Shown: piece by piece, positions 15,860 to 28,708 of the stretch | How positions within the stretch are numbered: the stretch's first letter is position 1 | How the letters are laid out: the number at the start of each line of letters is the position of its first letter | Assembly: GCA_017454375.1 (NCBI GenBank) | Contig: JAFTDB010000019.1 | Location: forward strand, 1-36,848 | Direction: 5' to 3' | Origin: Acholeplasmatales bacterium | GTDB taxonomy: Bacteria; Bacillota_I; Bacilli_A; Acholeplasmatales; Anaeroplasmataceae | Length of the DNA stretch: 36,848 nucleotides | Made by a program: the position numbers and the translations under genes | The notes under the pieces: model-generated | What the model saw: only the letters and a program-made list of their open reading frames with translations | Databases searched by the model: none | Told to the model about the DNA's origin: nothing

Positions 15860-18800
15860 ATGATGAAAAAGAAGCTGTTTATTATACTTTTAATTACCTC
15901 ATTTTTATTCATTTTAACCGCATGTAATATTTTTAAATATGGAGGTGCGTTTGAAGGCCAAGGAACAACTTTAGATCCTACTACAACCAAAGAAGTACCC
16001 GATAAAAGTGGTAGTACTACCAAAGAAGTACCAACTAGTACATCTGGACAACCCCAAACAACTACAAATACAAATCCTGTAACAACAACTCCAATAACAA
16101 CTACTGAAGAACCCGTTGTTACAACGACTCCATCAGGTACTACAACAGAACCTGTAACTACTACAACGGAGCCTGTTATACCAACAACCACAATAGTTGA
16201 TCCTACTACAACCACAACTGATCCAGTTACAACAACTACTACTACAGCTGATCCAATTAAGCTTGCTGCCCCAGTTATTACACTTAGTGGTAAGGTTGTA
16301 ACATGGGCATCAGTACCAAACGCTACATATTATGGCTTATATATTAATAATGATACACCTATCGCAGTAGCGGGTGTATTAAGTGGTAATGTTACATATA
16401 CAATAGATAGGACTGATGTTGGTACATATAACATCAAGGTCATAGCCTTTGCTTTTAGTGATGAATATATTGAAAGTGATTATTCTAATACAGTTCAATA
16501 TGTTGTATCAACACCTGTAACAACTCCAGTTAAGCTAGCTACGCCAGAGCTATTAGTTCTAGAGGATGCTAGATGGAACCCTGTTGATCACGCAACATCA
16601 TATAAGCTATATATTAATAATGATTATATTGAAGTAACTGGTACTTCATATGACCTTAATATAGAGGAAGAAGGCTCATATGAAATTAGAGTTAAGGCAG
16701 TGTCAACTAATCCACTATATTTAGAAAGTGATTTTTCTAATTCTTGTTATATAGTAATTCATGCTCATGTAACTACTCCTACACAGCTTGATGCTCCAAC
16801 AATTTCATTAAGTGGTAATGTAGTATCATGGAGTAGTGTTGAGGATGCTGTAGGATATGATATTTATATTAATTCAGAAAATCCTATAAGAATTACTACA
16901 ACTTCATACACAATAAATAAAACAGAAGCTGGAACATATAAAGTAAAGGTTAAGGCAATTACTGATGATATAAATATGTGGAATAGTGAATACTCTAATG
17001 AGGTAACATATACAGTTACTGCTCCAGAACCAACAAAGATATCAGCTCCAGTAATTACACTCGGTTCTAATAATAGTATAACTTGGAATGCAGTAGATCA
17101 CGCAACATCATATGAAATTTATGTTAATGGTAACACAGATGAATTGACTGTTAATCCAGGTGACTTAGTATATTATTACGCACCTAAGACAGAAGCTGGA
17201 ACTTATACAATAAAGGTTAAGGCAAAAACAACTGATACAGATTACTTAGATAGTGATTACTCTAATGTGGTAACATATACAGTTTCTGCCCCTGAACCAA
17301 CAAAAATGTCTGCTCCAGTAATTACATTAAATGATAATGTAGTATCATGGACTGCCGTTGAACATGCTACATCATATAATGTTTATATTAATACTGAAGC
17401 TCCAGTAGAAGTTACAGCTACATCTTATGAAATAACTAAGACAGAAGCTGGGACTTATACAATAAAGGTTAAAGCAATAACTACAAATTCTGATTATTTA
17501 GATAGCGATAATTCAAATGAAGTAACATATACAGTTACTGCTCCAGAACCAACAAAGATATCAGCTCCAGTAATTACACTCGGTTCTAATAATGGTATAA
17601 CTTGGAATGCAGTAGATCACGCAACATCATATGAAATTAATGTTAATGGTGACACAGATGAATTGACTGTTAATCCAGGTGCCTTAGTATTTTATTACGC
17701 GCCTAAGACAGAACCAGGTAGCTACACTATTAAGGTTAAGGCAAAAACAACTGATACAGATTACTTAGATAGTGATTACTCTAATGAGGTATCATATACA
17801 GTTGCTGCCCCTGAACCTACAAAAATGTCTGCCCCAGTAATTACATTAAATGATAATGTAGTATCATGGACTGCCGTAGAACATGCTACATCATATAATG
17901 TTTATATTAATACTGAAGCTCCAGTAGAGGTTGCAACTACATCTTATGAAATAACTAAGACTGAGGCAGGAACATATACAATAAAGGTTAAAGCAATAAC
18001 TACAAATTCTGATTATTTAGATAGCGATAATTCAAATGAAGTAAGTTATGTAATAAAAGAATATCCAGAATTTACAAATAAAGCTTCATCATTATCACGT
18101 GTTGGTGAATACACAGAAATATTAGGTACAGTTCCAAGACAAACACCAACAGTATCTAATGGTGGATTAAGCTCATATCCAAGCTATTATGTTAATTTCA
18201 CTGATACATCAATGAACCAGGCACTAACAGATGAAAATGATACATTAATTGCCTCATCTTCAACATATGATAGTATGGATAGTACTGGTAAATTATATTT
18301 AAATGGTACATATACTGGTAATAATCTATATAAGCATTCTGCATCAGTAGGGTTATATGGTGGAGATGTAGCTGATTCAGAGCCAGCTGTAATTAAAAAG
18401 ATTATTATTTCATCTCCACGTTTAATTGGTAATTACCTAACAGGCTTATATGCCCCTGCTGGAGAAGTAATAAAAATAGAAATAAGCCAAGCTGATTTAG
18501 ATAGAACAGGTGGCTTGGATGTAATCATTGGTATGAGTACAGGACGTAATCAAACTAATGATATCGAAATTGTAAAAACATTTAATAGAATGCCAAAGCT
18601 ACAAAATAAGATGGCTGTAAGTGACACAGTAACTTATGTAGGTTCTTATTTTGGTGGGCCTATCTATATTTATGCTAGAAAGAGCGCTGCATTTGAGGTA
18701 ACTATCACTGGCGCTGTAGAATACCTACATTATATTGATGGTTCAACAAGTGAGGATGAATTTAATAGATTGCTTAACACAACTGCTCCATATTTAGATA

Positions 18801-21208
18801 TGGAAGTATATGATCAATCTGTAAGATTCTCAGGTCCTAGATATACACTATATGGTAGTGATTCAACACTAGGATATGAAAACGCAGTGGATGTAATGAC
18901 TATGTGGCAAAACTTTAATATTACATCACGTTTGGTTCCACACGGCATGAATACTAATGCGTTTATCACAATGTTATTTGATACATATATTAAGGCTAAT
19001 GCCGGCGCCCTAGCCTTCGTAGGTGCTGATTACGCAACACTTCCAGTAGGTTGGATGTCTGGTGCCCTAACATATGAGACATTCATGTTAACAGGTGGTT
19101 GGGGTGCAATCCATGAATTCAATCACCACTTCCAAAAGTTTGGATGTAATGGAAATAATAATGAAGTTACTAACAATGTTATGAACTTCATTGAATATAT
19201 CTTATATACAAGAATTACAGAATATCGTAATTATACATCTATCTCACATGGTGCTGGTTTAAATAGTCATGGAGATATTGAATATTTGAATACATATCGT
19301 GATTATATAGATTCATCAACTGGTAATCTAATTGAGCTTCGTACTGAACAAGGATACGCAATATTAGTTGAAAACTTTGGCCCTGAATTAATGCTTGAGG
19401 TATTTAGAAATCAAGGTGGTATTACAACTATTGATGCATTCTATAAGGCAATGACAGAAACTATAAAGATGGATTTTGAATTCTTCTTTAAAGAATTATG
19501 GCATTTAACTGTAACACAATCTGTTATAGATGAATGTAAGGCCTATAATTATCCAACATATGTACCAGTTGGTTCATATTATTCATCAAGCTTTAGCTTT
19601 AAAGCTATTGGTAATGAATCATTACACGCCTTACCTTATATTTGTGATAAGGACTTCATAATTGATTTGGGTGCTGATATTAATACAGTTACAGGATATA
19701 GTGTTGAGATATTAGAGGTAATGAATCCTACTATTGGTACACTTACAAAGCTAAGTGGTAATGTATATAGATATCAAACTGATTCTAATGATGTTGATTC
19801 ATTTAAGGTAAGAGTTAAGGTATATAATTCAACATATGAAGAAGAGGTTACAATTACATTTGATTTAAATCCAATTAATCAAGGAATAGAAGTAACTACT
19901 TATAAATATGACAATTTAGCTTCATTATATACTAATATTGATGCGGCTTATGCAGCTGATTTTGCAGGATATACATCTGTATCAACTAAGTATCAAACAG
20001 CTCAAAGAGTTACTGGTATTGCTACTAACACAGTAGTTGTTGTTAAAGGTAAATTCTTAATTCCAGAAGATGGCACTTATACAATTTGTTATATGGGTGG
20101 TAGAGGCTCATCAATGTTCTACGCATCAGTTAATAGCACAGATAACTTTGAAAAGATTGGCTACATATTAATTAACCAATCTGGATATATGCTACACAAG
20201 GATGCACCAACTGCCTTTGCAGATAAAACTATGGAGTTAAAAGCTGGTGATGAAATATATTATATTCAATATATTTATCCAACATCTGATAATGCATTCC
20301 TTGAAATTGGATATACAACGATTATAAATCCAGATAGAACAGATGTTAAAAAGGTTGATGATAAATGGTTTAGAGGATTTAATGGATCGTTTGATGTGGA
20401 TAATACTAATTATGATTTAAGAAATAATAATATTACTCCAAAGGATTATGAATATAAAAATATAGTTGATTATGAGACACTTCACGCAACATCTGATAAT
20501 TTTGTTCCATGGAGTGATCAATTTGGACTAGATAAGATATTTGATGGTGATAGCTCAACTTATGCACATACACAACAAAATGTCACAATATCCCAATCTA
20601 ATCCAGTTGACATAGTTATTAGCTGTGATAATGAAATGTCATTTAACGCAATTAAATTCTATGGTACAGCTAAGAACCAATGTCCTATTACATTTGATTT
20701 ATATATTTATCAAAATGATGAATTTGTATTACTACAATCTTATACCAATTTAACTGTTGTAAGTAATACAGTTACTATTACATTTGATAATAATATTCAT
20801 ACATCAAAAATAAAGGTTCATGTAACTAAAACTACTCCACAATATTTAGCATTAGTTAATATTGAAATATATGAATCACATAGCTTTAAATCTATTAGCT
20901 TAGGTGATTTAAAATATTATGGTAATATTGAAATATTACATGAAGCATCTACATATGGACATTTATATAAGCTATCTACTGATTCATATTTAGAATATGA
21001 ATTTGAAGATTCAATATCTTTAGGTATGAATATTAATTCTACTGACTATAAGGTTTATATAGATGATGTAGAAGTAGAAATGCCAAATGAATTATGTTCA
21101 GAATATTTATATGATATTTATGAATTTAAAGAAGCAGGTAGTCATAAGATTAAGATATTAGTAAATGATGGATATATTAAGCTATATGATGTATTAAAAG
21201 TAAAATAA
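15860..21208 (+). CDS. Giant M60-like (enhancin/mucinase-type) metallopeptidase lipoprotein with FN3-like modules and F5/8 C domain
   Basis: The 1782-aa lipoprotein has lipobox L-T-A-C (Cys22), a Thr/Pro stalk (~40-130) and seven FN3-like modules of ~86 aa (~131-735; W-x-x-V-x-x-A-x-x-Y and S-D-Y/N-S-N motifs). The M60-like region (~740-1240) contains G-G-W-G-A-I-H-E-F-N-H-H-F-Q: zinc motif His1085-Glu1086-x-x-His1089, with Glu1102 (N-N-E-V) a likely third ligand. C-terminal parts are a cadherin/Ig-like segment, a PA14-like domain (~1350-1490) and an F5/8 type C/CBM32-like domain (~1530-1680). M60-like enzymes of gut bacteria act on mucin-type O-glycoproteins, so surface glycoprotein cleavage is inferred. 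TTG 15857, ATG 15860 and ATG 15863 are all possible starts after GGAGTGA; I chose the first ATG. Confidence 0.9.
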   Translation: MMKKKLFIILLITSFLFILTACNIFKYGGAFEGQGTTLDPTTTKEVPDKSGSTTKEVPTSTSGQPQTTTNTNPVTTTPITTTEEPVVTTTPSGTTTEPVTTTTEPVIPTTTIVDPTTTTTDPVTTTTTTADPIKLAAPVITLSGKVVTWASVPNATYYGLYINNDTPIAVAGVLSGNVTYTIDRTDVGTYNIKVIAFAFSDEYIESDYSNTVQYVVSTPVTTPVKLATPELLVLEDARWNPVDHATSYKLYINNDYIEVTGTSYDLNIEEEGSYEIRVKAVSTNPLYLESDFSNSCYIVIHAHVTTPTQLDAPTISLSGNVVSWSSVEDAVGYDIYINSENPIRITTTSYTINKTEAGTYKVKVKAITDDINMWNSEYSNEVTYTVTAPEPTKISAPVITLGSNNSITWNAVDHATSYEIYVNGNTDELTVNPGDLVYYYAPKTEAGTYTIKVKAKTTDTDYLDSDYSNVVTYTVSAPEPTKMSAPVITLNDNVVSWTAVEHATSYNVYINTEAPVEVTATSYEITKTEAGTYTIKVKAITTNSDYLDSDNSNEVTYTVTAPEPTKISAPVITLGSNNGITWNAVDHATSYEINVNGDTDELTVNPGALVFYYAPKTEPGSYTIKVKAKTTDTDYLDSDYSNEVSYTVAAPEPTKMSAPVITLNDNVVSWTAVEHATSYNVYINTEAPVEVATTSYEITKTEAGTYTIKVKAITTNSDYLDSDNSNEVSYVIKEYPEFTNKASSLSRVGEYTEILGTVPRQTPTVSNGGLSSYPSYYVNFTDTSMNQALTDENDTLIASSSTYDSMDSTGKLYLNGTYTGNNLYKHSASVGLYGGDVADSEPAVIKKIIISSPRLIGNYLTGLYAPAGEVIKIEISQADLDRTGGLDVIIGMSTGRNQTNDIEIVKTFNRMPKLQNKMAVSDTVTYVGSYFGGPIYIYARKSAAFEVTITGAVEYLHYIDGSTSEDEFNRLLNTTAPYLDMEVYDQSVRFSGPRYTLYGSDSTLGYENAVDVMTMWQNFNITSRLVPHGMNTNAFITMLFDTYIKANAGALAFVGADYATLPVGWMSGALTYETFMLTGGWGAIHEFNHHFQKFGCNGNNNEVTNNVMNFIEYILYTRITEYRNYTSISHGAGLNSHGDIEYLNTYRDYIDSSTGNLIELRTEQGYAILVENFGPELMLEVFRNQGGITTIDAFYKAMTETIKMDFEFFFKELWHLTVTQSVIDECKAYNYPTYVPVGSYYSSSFSFKAIGNESLHALPYICDKDFIIDLGADINTVTGYSVEILEVMNPTIGTLTKLSGNVYRYQTDSNDVDSFKVRVKVYNSTYEEEVTITFDLNPINQGIEVTTYKYDNLASLYTNIDAAYAADFAGYTSVSTKYQTAQRVTGIATNTVVVVKGKFLIPEDGTYTICYMGGRGSSMFYASVNSTDNFEKIGYILINQSGYMLHKDAPTAFADKTMELKAGDEIYYIQYIYPTSDNAFLEIGYTTIINPDRTDVKKVDDKWFRGFNGSFDVDNTNYDLRNNNITPKDYEYKNIVDYETLHATSDNFVPWSDQFGLDKIFDGDSSTYAHTQQNVTISQSNPVDIVISCDNEMSFNAIKFYGTAKNQCPITFDLYIYQNDEFVLLQSYTNLTVVSNTVTITFDNNIHTSKIKVHVTKTTPQYLALVNIEIYESHSFKSISLGDLKYYGNIEILHEASTYGHLYKLSTDSYLEYEFEDSISLGMNINSTDYKVYIDDVEVEMPNELCSEYLYDIYEFKEAGSHKIKILVNDGYIKLYDVLKVK
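17030..18066 (+). repeat. 519-bp tandem duplication of a two-module FN3-like unit
   Basis: The segment starting CCAACAAAGATATCAGCTCC at 17030 recurs at 17549, exactly 519 bp (173 codons) later. The two copies differ by scattered substitutions, including three codons clustered near 17630-17700. Each copy encodes one K-I-S-A-P module and one K-M-S-A-P module. The high DNA identity implies a recent in-frame duplication, so copy number may vary between strains. Confidence 0.9.
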
Positions 21209-21211
21209 AAG

Positions 21212-21263
21212 AAAAAAGGCTGTTAGGAACCTCGTTTAACGGGTTTCTTAACAGCCTTTTTTT
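21212..21263. terminator. Bidirectional terminator between the M60-like peptidase and lysR genes
   Basis: AAAAAAGGCTGTTA (21212-21225) pairs with TAACAGCCTTTTTT (21249-21262), with an imperfect inner stem. A-run and T-run on either side serve both convergent genes. The lysR stop codon overlaps its end. Confidence 0.9.
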
Positions 21264-22143
21264 ATTTGCTTTGAAGCTTTTTGATATGGTCTATAAATGC
21301 CTCATCTACTAAAGATAGAGGCTTGCCCTTTAACCATACAAATAAATATTCTATATTTCTTTCAGGGTTAACGACCTCTTTAACAATTATATCTTGATTT
21401 GAAATATATGAGGTTTTAGGGAATAAGCTCACACCTATATTTTGGCCAGATAGTGCTGCAACATCTAGGTAGTTATCCATTTTACATATAATGTTTGGCT
21501 TGGCATTTATTTCTTTAAACCATTTATTAATCATAACATTAATAGATTCTCTACTTGGGACTATTAAAGGCTGATCCTTTAATAGCTCTAGATCGATTGT
21601 ATTTCCTGGAAGAGCTGAAAGAGGATTGTTTCTACTCATAAAGGCGGTCATTTTTTCAGTTCCTACATTAAAACTATTAAGTAGTGTATTATCACACGGT
21701 GATGTGATAACCGCAAGATTGATTAAGCCACTACGTAGTTTTTGTATCAATTCATCGCTGTTACCATCAATTATATAAAAATGGACATTTTTGTTTTCTT
21801 TTAAAAATGTATCAATCCATTTAGCCGCAATATTAGGGGCAGATCCCTCAACCAATCCAATATAAATTGTTCCACTCATACCACTGCTCATGGCCTTTAC
21901 TTCGTTTTTTGCCTTATTTGCTAGAAGAAGTATTTCTTTAGCGTGACGATATAATAATTTTCCTGATTCAGTTAAGGTAAGAGAACGTTTGCCTCTGATG
22001 AATAAGGTAGTATTCAATTCGTCTTCAAGTGCGTGTATTTGGGCACTTAATGGTGGCTGGCTTATATTTAATTTAGCGGCAGCTCTAGTTATGTTTAACT
22101 CTTCAGCAACAGCAACAAAATATGATAATGTACGGATATCCAT
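21262..22143 (-). CDS. LysR-type transcriptional regulator, likely regulator of glnN operon
   Basis: The 293-aa protein has the standard LTTR N-terminal winged HTH (M-D-I-R-T-L-S-Y-F, then N-I-T-R-A-A-A-K-L-N-I-S-Q-P-P-L-S), followed by a linker helix and a periplasmic-binding-like effector domain. ATG 22143 is the start: GGAGGG lies five bases before it and an upstream in-frame codon at 22161 encodes only the RBS. It is divergent from glnN-pyrG-purA-purB. The 121-base intergenic region contains overlapping opposed promoters and a T-N11-A box (22159-22175). LTTRs usually control the divergent neighbour, so regulation of glutamine synthetase and nucleotide genes is inferred. The effector is unknown. 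Confidence 0.92.
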   Translation of the reverse strand: MDIRTLSYFVAVAEELNITRAAAKLNISQPPLSAQIHALEDELNTTLFIRGKRSLTLTESGKLLYRHAKEILLLANKAKNEVKAMSSGMSGTIYIGLVEGSAPNIAAKWIDTFLKENKNVHFYIIDGNSDELIQKLRSGLINLAVITSPCDNTLLNSFNVGTEKMTAFMSRNNPLSALPGNTIDLELLKDQPLIVPSRESINVMINKWFKEINAKPNIICKMDNYLDVAALSGQNIGVSLFPKTSYISNQDIIVKEVVNPERNIEYLFVWLKGKPLSLVDEAFIDHIKKLQSK

Positions 22144-22158
22144 ATTACCCTCCTCTAC

Positions 22159-22175
22159 CATACGAAAAAAGTATG
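22159..22175. promoter_or_regulatory. LTTR T-N11-A box between lysR and glnN
   Basis: CATAC-N7-GTATG is a perfect inverted repeat containing T-N11-A. Its centre (about 22167) lies roughly 66 bases upstream of the glnN start site predicted from the -10, the classic LTTR recognition position. It also lies just after the predicted lysR start site, suiting autorepression. Confidence 0.65.
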
Positions 22176-22186
22176 ATTTCTATAAT

Positions 22187-22215
22187 ATTATATGTATTTG
22201 TAATAGTAAGTTCAA
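22187..22215 (-). promoter_or_regulatory. lysR promoter
   Basis: On the minus strand TTGAAC (22215-22210) and TATAAT (22192-22187) are 17 bases apart. The -10 lies in the palindrome TATAATATTATA (22181-22192). Confidence 0.65.
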
Positions 22216-22226
22216 GAAAATATAAT
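22198..22226 (+). promoter_or_regulatory. glnN operon promoter
   Basis: TTGTAA (22198-22203) and TATAAT (22221-22226) are 17 bases apart. It overlaps the divergent lysR promoter, so the two would compete for polymerase. Confidence 0.7.
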
Positions 22227-22264
22227 GTTATTGTATTTAATTTTATCAAGGGAGGGAAAATGGT

Positions 22265-24343
22265 ATGAGTATTAGTGAATTTTTTGGTTCGGATGTATTT
22301 AATAAGGAAGTAATGAGGAAATCATTACCTGTTAAAACATTTTTGAAATTAGAAGAAACAATTATTAATGGTAAAAAGCTGGATAAGGAAATCGCTGATG
22401 AGGTAGCAACTGCTATGAAAAACTGGGCTGTTTCTAAGGGGGCAACTCATTATACTCATTGGTTTCAACCAATGACTGGGGCAACCGCAGAAAAGCATGA
22501 TGGTTTTATTTCATTATCTGGTGATGGTGTTATCCTAAATTTTAGTGGTAAAGAATTAATTAAAGGAGAGCCTGATGCCTCAAGCTTTCCATCAGGAGGA
22601 TTACGTTCTACATTTGAGGCTCGTGGATATACAGTATGGGATCCAACATCATATGCATTTGTTAAAGGTAATACTTTATATATTCCAACAGCTTTTTGTT
22701 CTTATAGTGGAGAGGCAATAGATAAAAAAACGCCACTATTAAGATCAATGGATGCTTTAAATCATCAAGCTTTAAGAATTTTAAAGCTACTTGATATTAA
22801 GGCTAATAAGGTTTTGCCAATGGTTGGTGTTGAACAAGAATATTTCTTAATTGATAAAGAAGTATTTAAAAAGAGAAAGGATTTAGTTTTATGCGGTAGA
22901 ACACTTTTTGGTGCATCATCTCCAAAGGATCAACAGCTTGATGATCATTATTTTGGAATGATTAAGCCTAGGGTTCAAGCATTTATGGAGGAATTAAATG
23001 AGACATTATGGCGCTTAGGTATACCTGCTAAGACTGAGCATAACGAGGTTGCTCCATCACAACATGAGCTAGCTCCAATCTTTGAAAGCTGTAATATTGC
23101 AGCTGATCATAACCAGCTTACAATGGAAATTATGCAAAAGGTGGCAGATAAGCATGGCCTTGTTTGCTTATTAAATGAAAAGCCATTTGCTGGAGTAAAT
23201 GGTTCTGGTAAGCATAATAACTGGTCAATTAATACTGACACTGGTTTAAATTTGCTTTCATTTGGTAAAACAGCAAAGGAAAATATGGCATTTTATTTAT
23301 TTGTAACCTCAATAATTAAGGCTGTAGATGATTATCAGGACTTATTAAGAGTTAGTGTTGCGACCGCAAGCAATGATAACAGACTTGGTGGCAATGAGGC
23401 ACCTCCAGTAATTGTATCTATGTTTTTAGGCGATGAGCTTATGAAAAACCTAGAGGATATCGCATCTGATATTTCACTTGATGAAAGAAAGAGAAATGTA
23501 ATGGGTGTAGGTATTGAATCTATTCCTGAATTTGTAAGAGATAATACTGATAGAAATAGAACATCTCCATTCGCATTTACTGGTAATAAATTTGAATTTA
23601 GAATGCTAGGATCTTCAAATTCTATATCTTGCACAAACATTATGTTGAATTCAGCAGTTGCAGATACATTACTTCATTTTGCTGATGAGCTTGAAGGTGT
23701 ATCTGATATTAATAAAGGAATCCATGAGATTATAAAACGTGAATTTATTTCTCATAAGCGTATCATTTTTAATGGTAATGGATATGGTGAAGAATGGATT
23801 AGTGAGGCAAAGAAACGAGGACTATTGAATTTAGTTACAACTCCTGATGCCCTACCATATTTAATTAAGGATAAAAATATTGAAATGTTTATAAGAAATA
23901 ATATTTATTCAAAATCTGAGGTTGAGGCAAGATATAATATTCAGCTTGATAATTATTCAAAAACTGTATTAATTGAAGCTACAACAATGATTGATATGGT
24001 TAATAAGGATTATCTACCTGCCATTCAAAAATATGAGAGTAGCCTAGTTAAAGAGATTAAGCTTAAAAAGGATATTGGTATAGCAAGTATATCAAAATAT
24101 GAGACAAAGACTATTGATGAATTATTTACATTAACTGATAGAATTTATGATACTTTATTAAAGCTTGAAAGTGCACTTGATGTTGTAAAGGAATTAAGTG
24201 GCTATGAAAAAGCTAAATATATCGGTGATAAAGTTAAAGTATTAATGGAAGATTTAAGAGCTTATGTTGATAAGGCAGAGGCTATAACACAAGGAGATAT
24301 GTGGCCTTATCCAAGCTATAGTACATTATTATTCTCAGTATAG
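22265..24343 (+). CDS. glnN: Type III glutamine synthetase
   Basis: The 692-aa length is typical of GSIII, not the ~450 aa of GSI. Signature segments include G-V-E-Q-E-Y-F, K-T-E-H-N-E-V-A-P-S-Q-H-E-L-A-P, the G-V-N-G-S-G-K-H-N-N-W-S loop and A-S-N-D-N-R-L-G-G-N-E-A-P-P. It forms glutamine from glutamate, ammonia and ATP in the cytosol. GGGAGGG lies 8 bases before ATG 22265; an ATG at 22260 hits a stop after two codons. It is first of four genes, with 12 bases to pyrG, whose product consumes glutamine. The divergent LysR gene and T-N11-A box suggest operon-level control by nitrogen or nucleotide state (inference). Confidence 0.95.
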   Translation: MSISEFFGSDVFNKEVMRKSLPVKTFLKLEETIINGKKLDKEIADEVATAMKNWAVSKGATHYTHWFQPMTGATAEKHDGFISLSGDGVILNFSGKELIKGEPDASSFPSGGLRSTFEARGYTVWDPTSYAFVKGNTLYIPTAFCSYSGEAIDKKTPLLRSMDALNHQALRILKLLDIKANKVLPMVGVEQEYFLIDKEVFKKRKDLVLCGRTLFGASSPKDQQLDDHYFGMIKPRVQAFMEELNETLWRLGIPAKTEHNEVAPSQHELAPIFESCNIAADHNQLTMEIMQKVADKHGLVCLLNEKPFAGVNGSGKHNNWSINTDTGLNLLSFGKTAKENMAFYLFVTSIIKAVDDYQDLLRVSVATASNDNRLGGNEAPPVIVSMFLGDELMKNLEDIASDISLDERKRNVMGVGIESIPEFVRDNTDRNRTSPFAFTGNKFEFRMLGSSNSISCTNIMLNSAVADTLLHFADELEGVSDINKGIHEIIKREFISHKRIIFNGNGYGEEWISEAKKRGLLNLVTTPDALPYLIKDKNIEMFIRNNIYSKSEVEARYNIQLDNYSKTVLIEATTMIDMVNKDYLPAIQKYESSLVKEIKLKKDIGIASISKYETKTIDELFTLTDRIYDTLLKLESALDVVKELSGYEKAKYIGDKVKVLMEDLRAYVDKAEAITQGDMWPYPSYSTLLFSV

Positions 24344-25954
<1,611 letters not shown>

Positions 25955-25957
25955 TGA

Positions 25958-27250
<1,293 letters not shown>

Positions 27251-27265
27251 ATACGGTGATTAATT

Positions 27266-28558
27266 ATGATTTTAAGATATTCTAGAGAAAAAATGAGAAA
27301 TATTTGGACTGAGGAAAGCAAGTTTGATTCATATTTAAAGGTTGAAATTTTAGCATGTGAGGCTTGGAGTAAGCTTAATATAATACCAGTAGATGATGTA
27401 TTAAAAATAAAAGAAAAAGCTAAGATAAGTATAAAAAGAATAAAAGAAATTGAAGAAGAAACTAAGCATGATGTTATCGCGTTTACTAGATCAGTTAGTG
27501 AATGTTTAGGAGAAGAAAAAAAGTGGATACATTATGGGCTTACATCAACTGATGTGGTTGATACATCAAATGCTTATTTAATAAAAAAAGCTAATGATAT
27601 CATTTATGATGATTTGCTAGATTTTATTAAAGTATTAAAATTGAAAGCTTTAAAATATAAAAATACTCCATGTATTGGTAGAACTCATGGAATACATGCC
27701 GAAATTACATCATTTGGATTAAAATGGGTTTTATGGTATGAAGAAATGATGCGTAATCTAAAAAGATTTGAGTCTGCAAGATTTGATATTGAATGTGGTA
27801 AGATAAGTGGTGCTGTAGGTAATTATGTCAATGTTGATCCTTTTGTTGAAAAATATGTATGCGAAAATCTTGGAATATCATGCGCTAATATTTCAACACA
27901 AATAATTCAAAGAGATAGATATGCCTATTATATTTCTATCTTATCACTTATTGCTTCTAGTTTAGAAAAAATTGCTACTGAAATAAGAAGCCTACAAAGA
28001 ATTGAAATCCATGAGGTTGATGAATATTTTTCAAAAAATCAAAAGGGAAGTAGCGCAATGCCACATAAGAAAAATCCAATATCATCAGAAAATATATGCG
28101 GTTGTGCAAGATTAATGCGTGGATATATGATTCCAGCTTTTGAGGATATTGCACTATGGCATGAAAGAGATATATCGCATTCATCTGTTGAAAGAATATT
28201 ATTGCCAGACGCAACAGAGCTTATTGATTATATGCTAAATAGATTTAAAGGAGTATTAGAAAATCTAATAGTATATGAGGATAATATGCTTAAAAACATT
28301 TATAAAACAAATGGAGCTATATTTTCTCAAAGAGTAATGATGAGACTAATAGAAAAAGGCTTATCTAGAGAGGAAGCATATGATAAGATTCAAAGGCTTG
28401 CTTTAATATCATATAATGAAAATAAGGATTTTAAAAAATTAGTATTAGATAGTGATGTTAGTAATATTTTAAATAATGAAGAGATAGAATCTTCATTTAC
28501 TTTAGATTATTATTTTAAAAAAATTGATTATATATATGAAAAATGTAATATTAAATAG
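27266..28558 (+). CDS. purB: Adenylosuccinate lyase
   Basis: The 430-aa member of the fumarase/aspartase superfamily has the signature loop S-S-A-M-P-H-K-K-N-P-I (catalytic Ser region), G-R-T-H-G-I-H-A and L-T-S-T-D-V-V-D-T. It releases fumarate from adenylosuccinate and SAICAR in purine synthesis. The ribosome binding site GGTGATT is weak, as for pyrG. Last gene of the glnN-pyrG-purA-purB operon; a hairpin terminator follows 36 bases after the stop. Confidence 0.96.
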   Translation: MILRYSREKMRNIWTEESKFDSYLKVEILACEAWSKLNIIPVDDVLKIKEKAKISIKRIKEIEEETKHDVIAFTRSVSECLGEEKKWIHYGLTSTDVVDTSNAYLIKKANDIIYDDLLDFIKVLKLKALKYKNTPCIGRTHGIHAEITSFGLKWVLWYEEMMRNLKRFESARFDIECGKISGAVGNYVNVDPFVEKYVCENLGISCANISTQIIQRDRYAYYISILSLIASSLEKIATEIRSLQRIEIHEVDEYFSKNQKGSSAMPHKKNPISSENICGCARLMRGYMIPAFEDIALWHERDISHSSVERILLPDATELIDYMLNRFKGVLENLIVYEDNMLKNIYKTNGAIFSQRVMMRLIEKGLSREEAYDKIQRLALISYNENKDFKKLVLDSDVSNILNNEEIESSFTLDYYFKKIDYIYEKCNIK

Positions 28559-28594
28559 GTGATAGGTTATAACTTGAAATATATTTGAAAGATG

Positions 28595-28620
28595 AAGACT
28601 AGATGAATCTAGTCTTTTTC
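28595..28620 (+). terminator. Terminator of the glnN-pyrG-purA-purB operon
   Basis: AAGACTAGAT (28595-28604) and ATCTAGTCTT (28607-28616) form a perfect 10-bp stem, with T-run to 28619. Confidence 0.85.
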
Positions 28621-28648
28621 TTATGTTGCACATTTGTTGCATATAAAA

Positions 28649-28657
28649 TGTTAAAAT
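28649..28657 (+). promoter_or_regulatory. Extended -10 promoter of the S41 lipoprotein gene
   Basis: TGTTAAAAT lies about 50 bases before the start codon. Upstream, TTGCAC (28626) and TTGCAT (28637) form an 11-bp direct repeat of TTGCA. The first could be a -35 at a long 20-base spacing, or the pair could be a regulator site. Confidence 0.5.
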
Positions 28658-28708
28658 ATAAAAGATGTGTAAATAATATATTTTTATACTTAAATTGGAG
28701 GTATTATT

